From JAKAQB01 sp035702855 (lineage in GTDB: Bacteria; Actinomycetota; Acidimicrobiia; Acidimicrobiales; Palsa-688), in assembly GCA_035702855.1 (NCBI GenBank), contig DASSZM010000109.1, positions 1 to 15,864 on the forward strand: DNA of 15,864 nt, read 5' to 3'. The notes beneath the pieces are model-generated. The model had not been told where the DNA came from and made no database searches. It was given only the letters and a program-made list of their open reading frames with translations. Both the position numbers and the translations under genes were made by a program. Shown one piece after another: positions 8,101-13,563 of the stretch (the stretch's first letter is position 1; the number at the start of each line of letters is the position of its first letter).

Positions 8101-8238
8101 GGCCAGTACCAGGCCGACATCAAGCAGGCCGAGGCAGACGTCGCCGCCGCCGAGCGCCGATCCGGCACCAGCGGTTCGGCGACGACCACGACCACCACCC
8201 CCCGCAGTTCGTCCACCACGACCGCCGGCGGCGGCTGA
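5152..8238 (+). CDS. UPF0182 family large membrane protein
   Basis: A 1028-aa member of the UPF0182 family, found in actinobacteria and cyanobacteria and of unknown biochemical function. The first ~310 residues hold seven hydrophobic helices, starting with IGVLVAIVVLIVVLSSA at about residue 22 and ending with LPLTAVVVWVVVWIVAGNIY. The following ~600 residues form a large extracytoplasmic domain rich in Asn, Tyr and Gln, with family-typical stretches such as ARNIAMTRRAYGLD and YFGRGSDSGGY. From about residue 923 the tail is Thr/Ser/Pro-rich, interrupted by a ~45-residue Ala/Gln/Lys helix. ATG 5152 is favoured by the promoter spacing; ATG 5182, just before the first helix, is possible. It lies between the DivIVA-domain gene and def, with promoters on both sides, so it is probably transcribed alone. 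The length fits the family. Confidence 0.93.
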   Translation: MRSPAELPRRMPRTSRRFRIGVLVAIVVLIVVLSSARGVARFYTSYLWFREVHFSSVFRGMLLTKIVLALVFCALFFALMWVSLMLADRWAPRVLPSEQRDELVERYRAVVYPRGRLVRTLTAIVFALFAGIGANAQWNNWDLFRYGGSFGVRDPQFHRDVGFYVFKLPFIEFLLGWAFGAVVVLLLVTAVAQYLNGGIRFQGPGPRVTPAVKAHLSVLLGLLAIIQAVSYYFARLQLVLSHAHVVDGATATSVHANLPADDLLIGIAVIAAALFLLNIRFRGWTLPLTAVVVWVVVWIVAGNIYPALYQAVRVNPSELNQESRYIARNIAMTRRAYGLDHVTVASTSFNSTNSQTVSASQIQGDSPQARANRQTLANVQVADPKILATTFDSLQSLRSFYGINNLSVDRYLLDVKGKETYTETLLGVRELTNQVPSGFTTSRLQYTHGYGAVVAPATQQGFSPTGYANFTLQNVPPQGVPALSEQGAEVYFGRGSDSGGYVIADSKLPEIDYEDNAGNEATNHYTGSGGVRIGNFFRRAAFALSFNSLDILLSGQVTDHSRILYNRNLMARVQKAAPFLKYDSNPYAAIVGGQLYWIADGYTTTDNYPYSQQADTSRLPGNSGLSGSFNYVRNSVKVVVNAYTGRMYFFVVDPSDPIIRTYERVFPHLFTPGSQADVLIPGITAHFRYPQNLFTVQTNMWGRYHLTSPSAFYTQANAWSISEDPGSGHPSSPTRTTTTLATGQIVTRYKLFDPQYELAAMPGTTQQQFLLAQPFVPVASQANRQNLTAVMYASSNQSDYGKLTVYETPSNQVVNGPRFVSQDINSNPQISYEFTYLDQQGSSVQLGNVVTVPVGNTMLYVQPVYVSSVTNAVPELKDVIVVYDNVAYHSGNASLDAALCSITNPDGSRPFSSYCSTSAAQRPTTPVPGQNGRGGTSPTTKTTSPSTTTPPTSTAPSGSVRSLLAAAQQAFQKANKALAAGDLGQYQADIKQAEADVAAAERRSGTSGSATTTTTTPRSSSTTTAGGG

Positions 8239-8261
8239 CGCCCGGCCGCGACCGAGGCGTC
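8237..8261. terminator. Possible terminator hairpin after the UPF0182 gene
   Basis: GACGCCCGG (8237-8245) pairs with CCG-A-GGCGTC (8252-8261), giving a 9-bp stem with one bulged A and a 6-nt loop. It overlaps the UPF0182 stop codon and has no T tract, so termination is only plausible. Confidence 0.3.
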
Positions 8262-8267
8262 GCTCAG

Positions 8268-8273
8268 TACCAT
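8268..8273 (+). promoter_or_regulatory. -10 box (TACCAT) for def
   Basis: TACCAT ends 6 nt before ATG 8280, with no Shine-Dalgarno between, which fits a leaderless def transcript. Confidence 0.5.
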
Positions 8274-8279
8274 CGAACG

Positions 8280-8825
8280 ATGGCGACGCGCGCAGTGAGG
8301 CTCTTCGGGGACCCGGTCCTCCGGCAACAGGCATCCGAGGTCGTGGACTTCGACGCCCAGCTCCGCCATCTCGTCGCCGACCTGCACGATACCCTCTACG
8401 ACCAGGACGGCGCCGGCCTGGCGGCCACCCAGGTCGGGGTGCTGCAGCGGGTGTTCGTGTGGCACGGGGCCGAGGGGGAGGAGGGCCACCTGGTCAACCC
8501 GGTGCTCGAGTTCCCCGACGAGGAGCTGCAGGACGGCCCGGAGGGCTGCCTGTCGATCCCGGGCCTCTACTTCGACACCAAGCGCCGCCTCAACACCATC
8601 GCCAAGGGCTACGACGTCCACGGGCGCCCGCTCCAGGTGGTGGGGGAGGGCCGCATGGCCCGCGTCCTGCAGCACGAGACCGACCACCTCGACGGTGTGC
8701 TGTTCATCGACCATCTCGACCCCGACGCCCGCAAGGAGGCCAAGCGGGCCATCCGGGAGGCCGAGTGGAACCAGCCACCGGAGATCAGTGTCAGCCCGCA
8801 CCGCGTGCGGGGCGTGCTCAGCTGA
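8280..8825 (+). CDS. def: Peptide deformylase
   Basis: A 181-aa metallo-hydrolase that removes the formyl group from the N-terminal methionine of new proteins at the ribosome exit. All three signature motifs are present and in order: G44-A-G-L-A-A-T-Q51, E88-G-C-L-S92 with metal ligand Cys90, and H132-E-T-D-H136 with metal ligands His132 and His136 and catalytic Glu133. Length is normal for the family. The ~40-residue tail after the HExxH helix is charged and ends in RVRGVLS. ATG 8280 is fixed by the family N-terminus and by the -10 box 6 nt upstream. The usual partner fmt is not adjacent, but an initiator tRNA gene lies about 7 kb downstream in the same window, an arrangement probably without functional meaning. 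Confidence 0.97.
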   Translation: MATRAVRLFGDPVLRQQASEVVDFDAQLRHLVADLHDTLYDQDGAGLAATQVGVLQRVFVWHGAEGEEGHLVNPVLEFPDEELQDGPEGCLSIPGLYFDTKRRLNTIAKGYDVHGRPLQVVGEGRMARVLQHETDHLDGVLFIDHLDPDARKEAKRAIREAEWNQPPEISVSPHRVRGVLS

Positions 8826-8865
8826 GGGCTGCGGCCACCCGGGGGCCCGCACCCCGCCGACGCTC

Positions 8866-8880
8866 CCACCCCTAGGGTGG
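8866..8880 (+). promoter_or_regulatory. otsA -10 box (TAGGGT) inside a 6-bp inverted repeat
   Basis: TAGGGT (8873-8878) ends 7 nt before ATG 8886, suggesting a leaderless otsA mRNA. It lies in an inverted repeat, CCACCC (8866-8871), CTA, GGGTGG (8875-8880); another CCACCC stands at 8835. The repeat could be a repressor site or coincidence. Confidence 0.45.
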
Positions 8881-8885
8881 TCCCG

Positions 8886-10334
8886 ATGCGAGGCGTTGCG
8901 GGCACCAAGGAGACCCCGGTCGTGGTGGTGGCCAACCGGCTCCCGGTGGATCAGGTCACGCTCGGCGACGGCAGCACCGAGTGGCGCCCCAGCCCCGGCG
9001 GGCTCGTGGCCGCCCTGGAGCCGGTCGTCCAGTCCTCCGGGGGCACCTGGGTGGGTTGGCCGGGGGCCCCCGACACCGAGCTGGACCCCTTCGACGCCGA
9101 CGGGATGCACGTCGTCCCGGTGGCGCTGTCGGCCGAGGAGGTCGCCGAGTACTACGAGGGCTTCTCCAACGGGACCCTCTGGCCCCTGTACCACGACGTC
9201 ACCGGCGAACCGGTGTTCGAGCGGCGCTGGTGGGACGCCTACCGGACCGTCAACCAGCGCTTCGCCGACGCCGTGGCCGAGGTGGCCGACGGACCCGGGA
9301 CCGTCGTGTGGGTGCAGGACTACCAGCTGCAGCTGGTGCCGGACATGCTGCGGCGCCGCCGGCCGGACCTGCGCATCGGCTTCTTCGACCACATCCCGTT
9401 CCCCGGCTGGGAGATCTACGCCCGCCTCCCGTGGCGCAAGCAGGTCATCGACGGGCTGCTCGGCGCCGACCTGATCGGCTTCCAGCGGGGCGGTGACGCC
9501 GCCAACTTCCTACGGGCGGCCCGCAGCACGAGCGGCGTCGTGACCCGTGGCTCGGTCATCGAACGAGGGGATGGCCGGCAGCTCCGAGCGGCCGCCTTTC
9601 CCATCTCCGTCGACGCCGCCGCCCTCGACGAGCTGTCGCGTCGGCCCGAGACCCTCGCCCGGGCGGCGGAGCTGCGCCGCGACCTGGGCAACCCCACGAC
9701 GATCGTCCTCGGCGTGGACCGCCTCGACTACACCAAGGGCATCCTCCACCGCCTCCGCGCCTACGGCGAGCTGCTCGACGAGGGCCGGCTCGCTGCGCCC
9801 GACGTCGTGCTCGTCCAGGTCGCCAGCCCCAGCCGGGAGCGGGTCGAGGAGTACCAGCGCCTCCGTGACGAGGTCGAGGTCACCGTCGGGCGGATCAACG
9901 GCGATCACAGCGCCGTGGGCCACCCGGCCGTGCACTACCTGCACCAGACCTTCCCGAAGGAGGAGATGGCCGCCTTGTACCTGGCGGCCGACGTGCTGCT
10001 CGTCACGCCCCTCCGGGACGGGATGAACCTCGTGGCCAAGGAGTACGTCGCTTGCCGCCACGACGAGCGCGGCACGCTGGTGCTCTCCGAGTTCGCCGGC
10101 GCCGCCGACGAGTTGCGCCAGGCGTTCCTCGTCAACCCCTGGGACATCGACGGGCTCAAGGACACCGTGCTGCGGGCGATCGCCGTACCCCCGGCGGAGG
10201 CCGCCCGGCGGATGCGGGCGATGCGCCGCCGGGTCAGCGAGTTCGACGTGCACCGCTGGGCCAGCGCCTTCCTCGGTGGTCTGGAGATGGTCGCCGAGTC
10301 GAAAGCCGAGCGGGCCGCCCCGGCCGCGGGGTAG
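8886..10334 (+). CDS. otsA: Trehalose-6-phosphate synthase
   Basis: A 482-aa GT20 glycosyltransferase that joins glucose from UDP-glucose (or another NDP-glucose) to glucose-6-phosphate, the first step of the OtsAB trehalose route for osmotic and desiccation protection. The sequence has ANRLP (16-20), the RPSPGGL donor loop (34-40), VQDYQLQLVP around Asp145, FFDHIPFPGWEIYARLPWR, DRLDYTKG with Arg279 and Lys284 matching E. coli Arg262 and Lys267, and D378-G-M-N-L-V-A-K-E386 for nucleotide-sugar binding. Length matches single-domain OtsA; no phosphatase domain is fused. ATG 8886 is preferred because the -10 box is 7 nt upstream; GTG 8877 would overlap that box. No otsB lies nearby, so the phosphatase must be elsewhere. 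Confidence 0.96.
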   Translation: MRGVAGTKETPVVVVANRLPVDQVTLGDGSTEWRPSPGGLVAALEPVVQSSGGTWVGWPGAPDTELDPFDADGMHVVPVALSAEEVAEYYEGFSNGTLWPLYHDVTGEPVFERRWWDAYRTVNQRFADAVAEVADGPGTVVWVQDYQLQLVPDMLRRRRPDLRIGFFDHIPFPGWEIYARLPWRKQVIDGLLGADLIGFQRGGDAANFLRAARSTSGVVTRGSVIERGDGRQLRAAAFPISVDAAALDELSRRPETLARAAELRRDLGNPTTIVLGVDRLDYTKGILHRLRAYGELLDEGRLAAPDVVLVQVASPSRERVEEYQRLRDEVEVTVGRINGDHSAVGHPAVHYLHQTFPKEEMAALYLAADVLLVTPLRDGMNLVAKEYVACRHDERGTLVLSEFAGAADELRQAFLVNPWDIDGLKDTVLRAIAVPPAEAARRMRAMRRRVSEFDVHRWASAFLGGLEMVAESKAERAAPAAG

Positions 10335-10343
10335 GAGCCGGCG

Positions 10344-10364
10344 GCCGCCCGTGGCGGCTACCGT
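10344..10364 (+). promoter_or_regulatory. Hairpin and -10 box (TACCGT) upstream of the hydrolase gene
   Basis: GCCGCC (10344-10349) and GGCGGC (10353-10358) form a short 3-nt-loop hairpin that could end otsA transcription. TACCGT (10359-10364) follows directly as a -10 box, which would give a leader of about 22 nt before ATG 10394. Confidence 0.35.
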
Positions 10365-10380
10365 TCCACGCCGCGCCAGC

Positions 10381-10388
10381 GGAGGAGG
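10381..10388 (+). promoter_or_regulatory. Ribosome binding site GGAGGAGG for the hydrolase gene
   Basis: A strong Shine-Dalgarno 5 nt before ATG 10394. It decides the start, since the frame is open upstream to 10052 inside otsA. It contrasts with the four preceding genes, which have none. Confidence 0.8.
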
Positions 10389-10393
10389 CAGGG

Positions 10394-11227
10394 ATGAGCG
10401 AGCCGGAGCCGAGCAGCTTCACCGACCCCGGTGGGGTGAGGGTCCACCTGTACCGGTGGGTGCCGGCGGGGCCGCCGCGCGCCCTGGTGCACCTGGCACA
10501 CGGGATGGGGGAGCACGCCCGGCGCTACGACCGGGTGGCGGCGGCGCTGACCGCCGCCGGCTACGAGGTCTGGGCCGACGACCACCGCGCCTCGGGCCGC
10601 ACCGGCGCCGAGGGGGCCGGGCTCGGCGACCTCGGCCCGGGCGGGATGCAAGGGGCCGTCGAGTCGCTCCACGCCGCCGTCGCCCACGTCGCCGCCACCC
10701 GCCCCGGCCTGGCGGTGCACCTGGTCGGCCACAGTTGGGGGTCGTTCCTGGCGCAGCGCATCGCCGAGCGGTGGGGCGGCGAGCTGGCCGGGTTGGTGCT
10801 GTCGGGCTCCACCCTGCTGGCCGGCGAGTACCTCAGCCTCGGCGACCCCAACGAGTGGTTCCAGCCGGCGGCCACCCCCTACGACTGGCTGAGCCGCGAC
10901 CCGGCCGAGGTCCGCACGTACCTCGACGACCCGTGGTGCGGCTTCGAGGTCGCCTTCGACATCGCCGAGCTGGTCCACCTGGCGGTCCCGCCGGCCGACA
11001 GCATCCCGCCCGACCTGCCGATCCTCGTCGTCAACGGCAGCGAGGACAGCGTCGGCGGGTTCAACGGTGGCGGCGCCGCCCTCGCCGACGCCTACCGGGA
11101 GCTCGGCGTGGCCGACGTGACCTACCGCGAGTACCCCGGCGCCCGCCACGAGCTGTTCAACGAGACCAACCGCGACGAGGTCCTCGCCGACCTGGTGGCC
11201 TGGCTGGACGCCCACACCGCCGGCTGA
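10394..11227 (+). CDS. Alpha/beta hydrolase, monoacylglycerol-lipase-like
   Basis: A 277-aa serine hydrolase of the lysophospholipase/monoglyceride lipase group (Hydrolase_4 type). The oxyanion-hole motif HGMGEHARRY (36-45) is typical of monoglyceride lipases. The catalytic triad is visible as Ser114 in GHSWGS, Asp218 in NGSEDSVGG and His252 in GARHELFNE. There is no signal peptide or membrane helix, so it is probably cytoplasmic and acts on short esters or monoacylglycerols; the exact substrate cannot be read from sequence. The start is set by a strong GGAGGAGG ribosome site. It follows otsA by 59 bp with its own likely promoter, and converges with the DUF4097 operon across a 22-bp gap containing a GC-rich hairpin. 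Confidence 0.93.
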   Translation: MSEPEPSSFTDPGGVRVHLYRWVPAGPPRALVHLAHGMGEHARRYDRVAAALTAAGYEVWADDHRASGRTGAEGAGLGDLGPGGMQGAVESLHAAVAHVAATRPGLAVHLVGHSWGSFLAQRIAERWGGELAGLVLSGSTLLAGEYLSLGDPNEWFQPAATPYDWLSRDPAEVRTYLDDPWCGFEVAFDIAELVHLAVPPADSIPPDLPILVVNGSEDSVGGFNGGGAALADAYRELGVADVTYREYPGARHELFNETNRDEVLADLVAWLDAHTAG

Positions 11228-11234
11228 CCCCGCC

Positions 11235-11265
11235 GCCCCGCCGGCCGGTTCAGGCCGGGCGGGGC
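11235..11265. terminator. GC-rich hairpin between convergent genes (possible bidirectional terminator)
   Basis: GCCCCGCCGGCC (11235-11246) pairs with GGCCGGGCGGGGC (11253-11265), giving 12 bp with one bulged base and a 6-nt loop. It sits between the hydrolase stop and the last codons of the minus-strand 67-aa gene. It lacks a T tract, but its position fits termination from both sides. Confidence 0.45.
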
Positions 11266-11453
11266 AGCGGGGGGCGACGGTCGAGTGCGAGGCGCAGGCC
11301 CAGCTCGACCAGCGCCCAGCCGGCGGCCCGGCGCACCCCGGCGGTACGCCCCGGCGGGCGCCGCCCCCGACCGGCGGCGCCGTCCCCCCGGCGGCCGTGC
11401 CCGAGCCGGCCGTGGCGGAGCTCGGTCAGCGCCGCCGCGTCGTGCGGGCTCAT
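11250..11453 (-). CDS. 67-aa basic protein, last gene of the RHH-DUF4097 operon
   Basis: A short ORF whose ATG overlaps the stop of the DUF4097 gene in a classic ATGA (11450-11453), which implies coupled translation. Third codon positions are nearly all G or C, as in neighbouring genes. The N-terminal third contains an Ala/Leu helix (AAALTELRHGRLG). The middle is Arg/Gly/Pro-rich and probably disordered, and the C-terminal GWALVELGLRLALDRR can form an amphipathic helix. There is no transmembrane segment, signal peptide or family I recognise. Its high arginine content could mean nucleic-acid or acidic-protein binding, but this is inference. The frame continues upstream inside the DUF4097 gene without an equally good start. 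Confidence 0.6.
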   Translation of the reverse strand: MSPHDAAALTELRHGRLGHGRRGDGAAGRGRRPPGRTAGVRRAAGWALVELGLRLALDRRPPLPRPA

Positions 11454-12229
11454 CCCGCCCCCACGATGTGGACGTCGCCGCTCAGGGTGTGGCAGACCAC
11501 CTCGAGGGTGGCGTCGGCGGTCCCGCCGTCCTCGACCGGTAGGTCGCAGACGAGCTTGCCCGAGAGGCTGGAGGCGTCGAGCCGGGCGCCGGTGCCGGCG
11601 GCCACGCCGACCCGTACGTCGCCGGACTTGGAGTCGAGGTCGACCCGGCCGGCGGCGGCCCGTTCGACGGCGATGTCCCCCGATGCCGTCCGCACCCGGA
11701 CCGAGCCCTCGGCCCGGGCGAGGCGCACATCGCCGCTCGCCAGCTGGATGTCGGCCTCGGCCTCCGTGCTGTCGATCCGCACGTCGGCGCTGGCTCCGGC
11801 GACCGAGAGCCGGCCGCCGACGGCGCCGCAGCGCAGGTCCCCACTGGCAGTGCGGATCCGCACGTTGCCGGTCACGTCGCCGAGCTCCACGTCGCCGCTC
11901 GCCGACGACCACTCGAAGGCGGCCAGCCCCAACGGGGCGGTGAGGTCGGCCGATGCCGTCGTGGCGCTCACCCGGGAGCCCGCCGGCAACGTGATGCGCA
12001 CCAGCAGCGGCGGCGGGTTGAAGGTCTGGTCGGGCACCAGGACCCGGAGCCGCCCGCCGTCGAGGCCCACCTCCGTGCGCCTCGTGAGCTCCTCGGCCCG
12101 ACGGCTGCCCGAGAGCGGCTCGACGAGCACCCGCAGCGGCGTGCCGGCGGCCTCGGCCAGCTCGATGCGCCCGGCGGCCACCTGGATGTCGGCGGCCACC
12201 GGGCCGTCGACGTCGAAGGTCCAGTCCAT
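11450..12229 (-). CDS. DUF4097 family beta-strand repeat protein
   Basis: A 259-aa protein whose last ~170 residues are short repeats of about 18-20 residues centred on S-G/A-D-(V/L/I), for example SSASGDVELG, TASGDLRCG, LASGDVRLA, TASGDIAVE, SKSGDVRVG and TLSGDVHIV. This is the DUF4097 pattern, predicted to fold as a right-handed beta-solenoid. Related domains occur in proteins linked to cell-envelope stress (LiaF-like). There is no signal peptide or membrane helix, so this copy is probably cytoplasmic. ATG 12229 is chosen over the open upstream frame because AGGGGA lies 6 nt before it and the upstream part would overlap the RHH gene. It lies 17 nt after the RHH gene and overlaps the 67-aa gene by 4 bp. 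Function is unknown. Confidence 0.85.
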   Translation of the reverse strand: MDWTFDVDGPVAADIQVAAGRIELAEAAGTPLRVLVEPLSGSRRAEELTRRTEVGLDGGRLRVLVPDQTFNPPPLLVRITLPAGSRVSATTASADLTAPLGLAAFEWSSASGDVELGDVTGNVRIRTASGDLRCGAVGGRLSVAGASADVRIDSTEAEADIQLASGDVRLARAEGSVRVRTASGDIAVERAAAGRVDLDSKSGDVRVGVAAGTGARLDASSLSGKLVCDLPVEDGGTADATLEVVCHTLSGDVHIVGAG

Positions 12230-12235
12230 ATCGGG

Positions 12236-12241
12236 TCCCCT
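12236..12241 (-). promoter_or_regulatory. Ribosome binding site AGGGGA for the DUF4097 gene
   Basis: AGGGGA on the minus strand, 6 nt before ATG 12229, in the 17-nt gap after the RHH stop codon. It fixes the DUF4097 start. Confidence 0.6.
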
Positions 12242-12246
12242 TCTCC

Positions 12247-12759
12247 CTAGCCCTGCACGAACCCGCTGATCCGGCGCGGCATGCGCTTGCCGGGGGCCGG
12301 TCCGGTCCCGGTCTGCCCCTCCAGGGCGCGCGCCACGGCGGCGACGATCCACGAGTTGATGGACGCCCCGGCCCCGGCCGCCGACTGCTCGACCCGGGAC
12401 TTGAGTCCCTCGGGCAGGCGGACCGTCATGCGCATCAACTCGTCCTCCAGGTAGCTGGCGAAGCGGTCGCCGCTACCGGCGTTCCCCGCCGGGCCCGGGG
12501 GCTGCTCGCCGGCGGCAGGCGCCGGGACCAGTTCCAGCACCGGGTCGGCCCCATCCAGGCGGACCCGCACCTGCGTCCCGGGGGCGGACGCCTCCAGGTC
12601 GCGTGCCGCCTCTCCGAGGGTCTCCAACAGGTGCAGCCGCAGCGACGGCCCCAGCCCGCCGACCAGCAGGTCCGCCACCCGGGCGGTGTCCTCGCCGCCG
12701 ACGGCGGCCGTCCGCCGCAGGTCCGCGGCGACCGCGTCGACCAACCGATCCACGTCCAT
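12247..12759 (-). CDS. Ribbon-helix-helix (HicB antitoxin-like) DNA-binding protein
   Basis: A 170-aa protein with a C-terminal ribbon-helix-helix domain at about residues 109-148: the strand MRMTVRLPEGL, then two helices with INSWIVAAVARALEG, as in HicB/Arc-type antitoxins. The N-terminal ~80 residues are predicted helical then beta (VRVRLDGADPVLELVPAP), followed by a Gly/Pro linker. It probably dimerises and binds DNA through its beta strands. The start is ATG 12759, with a -10-like CATAGT 6 nt upstream and an 11-bp repeat array over the promoter, which suggests autorepression. No HicA-type toxin or dsRBD-like small gene is adjacent; the downstream partners are DUF4097 and a 67-aa protein. 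Calling it an antitoxin would go beyond the evidence. Confidence 0.82.
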   Translation of the reverse strand: MDVDRLVDAVAADLRRTAAVGGEDTARVADLLVGGLGPSLRLHLLETLGEAARDLEASAPGTQVRVRLDGADPVLELVPAPAAGEQPPGPAGNAGSGDRFASYLEDELMRMTVRLPEGLKSRVEQSAAGAGASINSWIVAAVARALEGQTGTGPAPGKRMPRRISGFVQG

Positions 12760-12784
12760 GACGTCACTATGACACCACTACGAC
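12758..12784. repeat. Operator-like direct repeats with 11-bp period
   Basis: ATGAC, ATGAC and ACGAC start at 12758, 12769 and 12780, exactly 11 bp apart. The clearest units are CACTATGAC (12765-12773) and CACTACGAC (12776-12784), differing at one base. They overlap the RHH promoter spacer, its -10 and its start codon, a spacing expected for RHH dimers binding one helical face. Confidence 0.5.
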
Positions 12785-12794
12785 GCCATAGCAA
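12766..12794 (-). promoter_or_regulatory. Promoter of the RHH-DUF4097 operon
   Basis: On the minus strand, TTGCTA (-35, 12794-12789), a 17-bp spacer and CATAGT (-10, 12771-12766), then 6 nt to ATG 12759. It is the most complete promoter in the window and predicts a leaderless mRNA. The 11-bp repeats lie over its spacer and -10. Confidence 0.55.
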
Positions 12795-12848
12795 GACCCA
12801 GCGCCGTCTTTTCGCCGGTACGCGACGTCAGTCCGGCATCACCCTCGG

Positions 12849-13475
12849 CTACCCGTCCCCGCCGACCCCTTCACGCGCCGCCGCCGCCTCCTCCTCCCCG
12901 CCGGCTCGGCGGGCGGCCTCCTCCACCCGCAGGTAGTGGGCGCGCCACCGGGTCGCATCCTGGTCGGGGAAGCTCGGGTCGCCCGGGCGCCGGCCGGCGG
13001 CGCCGTCGATGAGCTCGCGGACCAGGTCGGCGTGCCCGGCATGACGGTGGGTCTCGGCGACCAGGTCCACGAGGACCTGGTGGAGCGTCACCGCCGCCCG
13101 CTCCTCCGGCCACCACGGCACCCGCCCCGGGGCGTCGAGCGCCAGTGCCGTGATGGTGGCGTCGCCGTGCTCCCACGCCAGGTGGTAGAGCGCGAGGACC
13201 TCTTCGCGACTCTCCTCGGCCGGCACCCACATGTCGGCGAGCGGGTCGGTGTCCAGGTCCGCCCACAGCTGGGCGAGCTCACCCGGCCGCCCGAAGGTGT
13301 CGCCCAGGTAGCCCAGCTCCACCGCTGCCAGGTGCTTGACCAGGCCCAGCAGGTTGGTGCCGGTCGGGACGAGGGGCCGGCGGGCGTCGTACTCCCCGAG
13401 CCCGTCGAGCTTGGCCACCACCGCCTCGCGGCCCTGCTGCAGATACCGATGCAGATCGGCCTTGGGGTCGGCCAT
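12849..13475 (-). CDS. DinB / DUF664 family protein
   Basis: A 208-aa protein of the DinB-like four-helix-bundle superfamily, DUF664 branch, whose members often bind a metal through histidines and include thiol-dependent S-transferases. Visible hallmarks are LVKHLAAVELGYLGD with His48, the central W/P-rich region (VPWWPEE), and the DUF664 signature E-T-H-R-H-A-G-H-A-D-L-V-R-E at about 141-154, supplying further candidate ligands His143, His145 and His148. The Gly/Glu/Ala-rich C-terminal ~20 residues look disordered. ATG 13475 is supported by the family N-terminus and a TAGCGT -10 box 7 nt upstream; the frame is open to 13733, but that part overlaps the divergent transporter gene. The reaction is unknown; mycothiol-dependent chemistry is possible in an actinobacterium. 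Confidence 0.9.
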   Translation of the reverse strand: MADPKADLHRYLQQGREAVVAKLDGLGEYDARRPLVPTGTNLLGLVKHLAAVELGYLGDTFGRPGELAQLWADLDTDPLADMWVPAEESREEVLALYHLAWEHGDATITALALDAPGRVPWWPEERAAVTLHQVLVDLVAETHRHAGHADLVRELIDGAAGRRPGDPSFPDQDATRWRAHYLRVEEAARRAGGEEEAAAAREGVGGDG

Positions 13476-13482
13476 CGCCCGG

Positions 13483-13488
13483 ACGCTA
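13483..13488 (-). promoter_or_regulatory. -10 box (TAGCGT) for the DinB-family gene
   Basis: On the minus strand TAGCGT ends 7 nt before ATG 13475, with no Shine-Dalgarno, which fits a leaderless mRNA. It forms an inverted pair with the divergent -10 at 13525. Confidence 0.5.
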
Positions 13489-13524
13489 CCCAGCGGCGGA
13501 TGCGGATAGCCGCGACGGCCTCGG

Positions 13525-13530
13525 TAGCGT
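13525..13530 (+). promoter_or_regulatory. -10 box (TAGCGT) for the MMPL gene
   Basis: TAGCGT preceded by GG. The predicted leader is about 27 nt and contains AAGGGG (13551-13556), a plausible Shine-Dalgarno 7 nt before GTG 13564. Confidence 0.45.
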
Positions 13531-13563
13531 TCGGAGTCGAAGCGCTGACGAAGGGGCCTTGCC

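Noticed and set aside
5872..8334. 820-codon minus-strand frame opposite the UPF0182 gene
   Set aside because: Antisense shadow of a recognised family; no motif, and biased toward Arg/Gly/Val/Asp.
12247..12759. Toxin-antitoxin locus
   Set aside because: The RHH domain resembles HicB antitoxins, but no toxin gene is adjacent on either side.
12793..12812. AAGAC...GTCTT with following TT as a terminator
   Set aside because: Only a 5-bp stem, with the T run on the wrong strand for the minus-strand DinB gene; it also overlaps the RHH -35 region.
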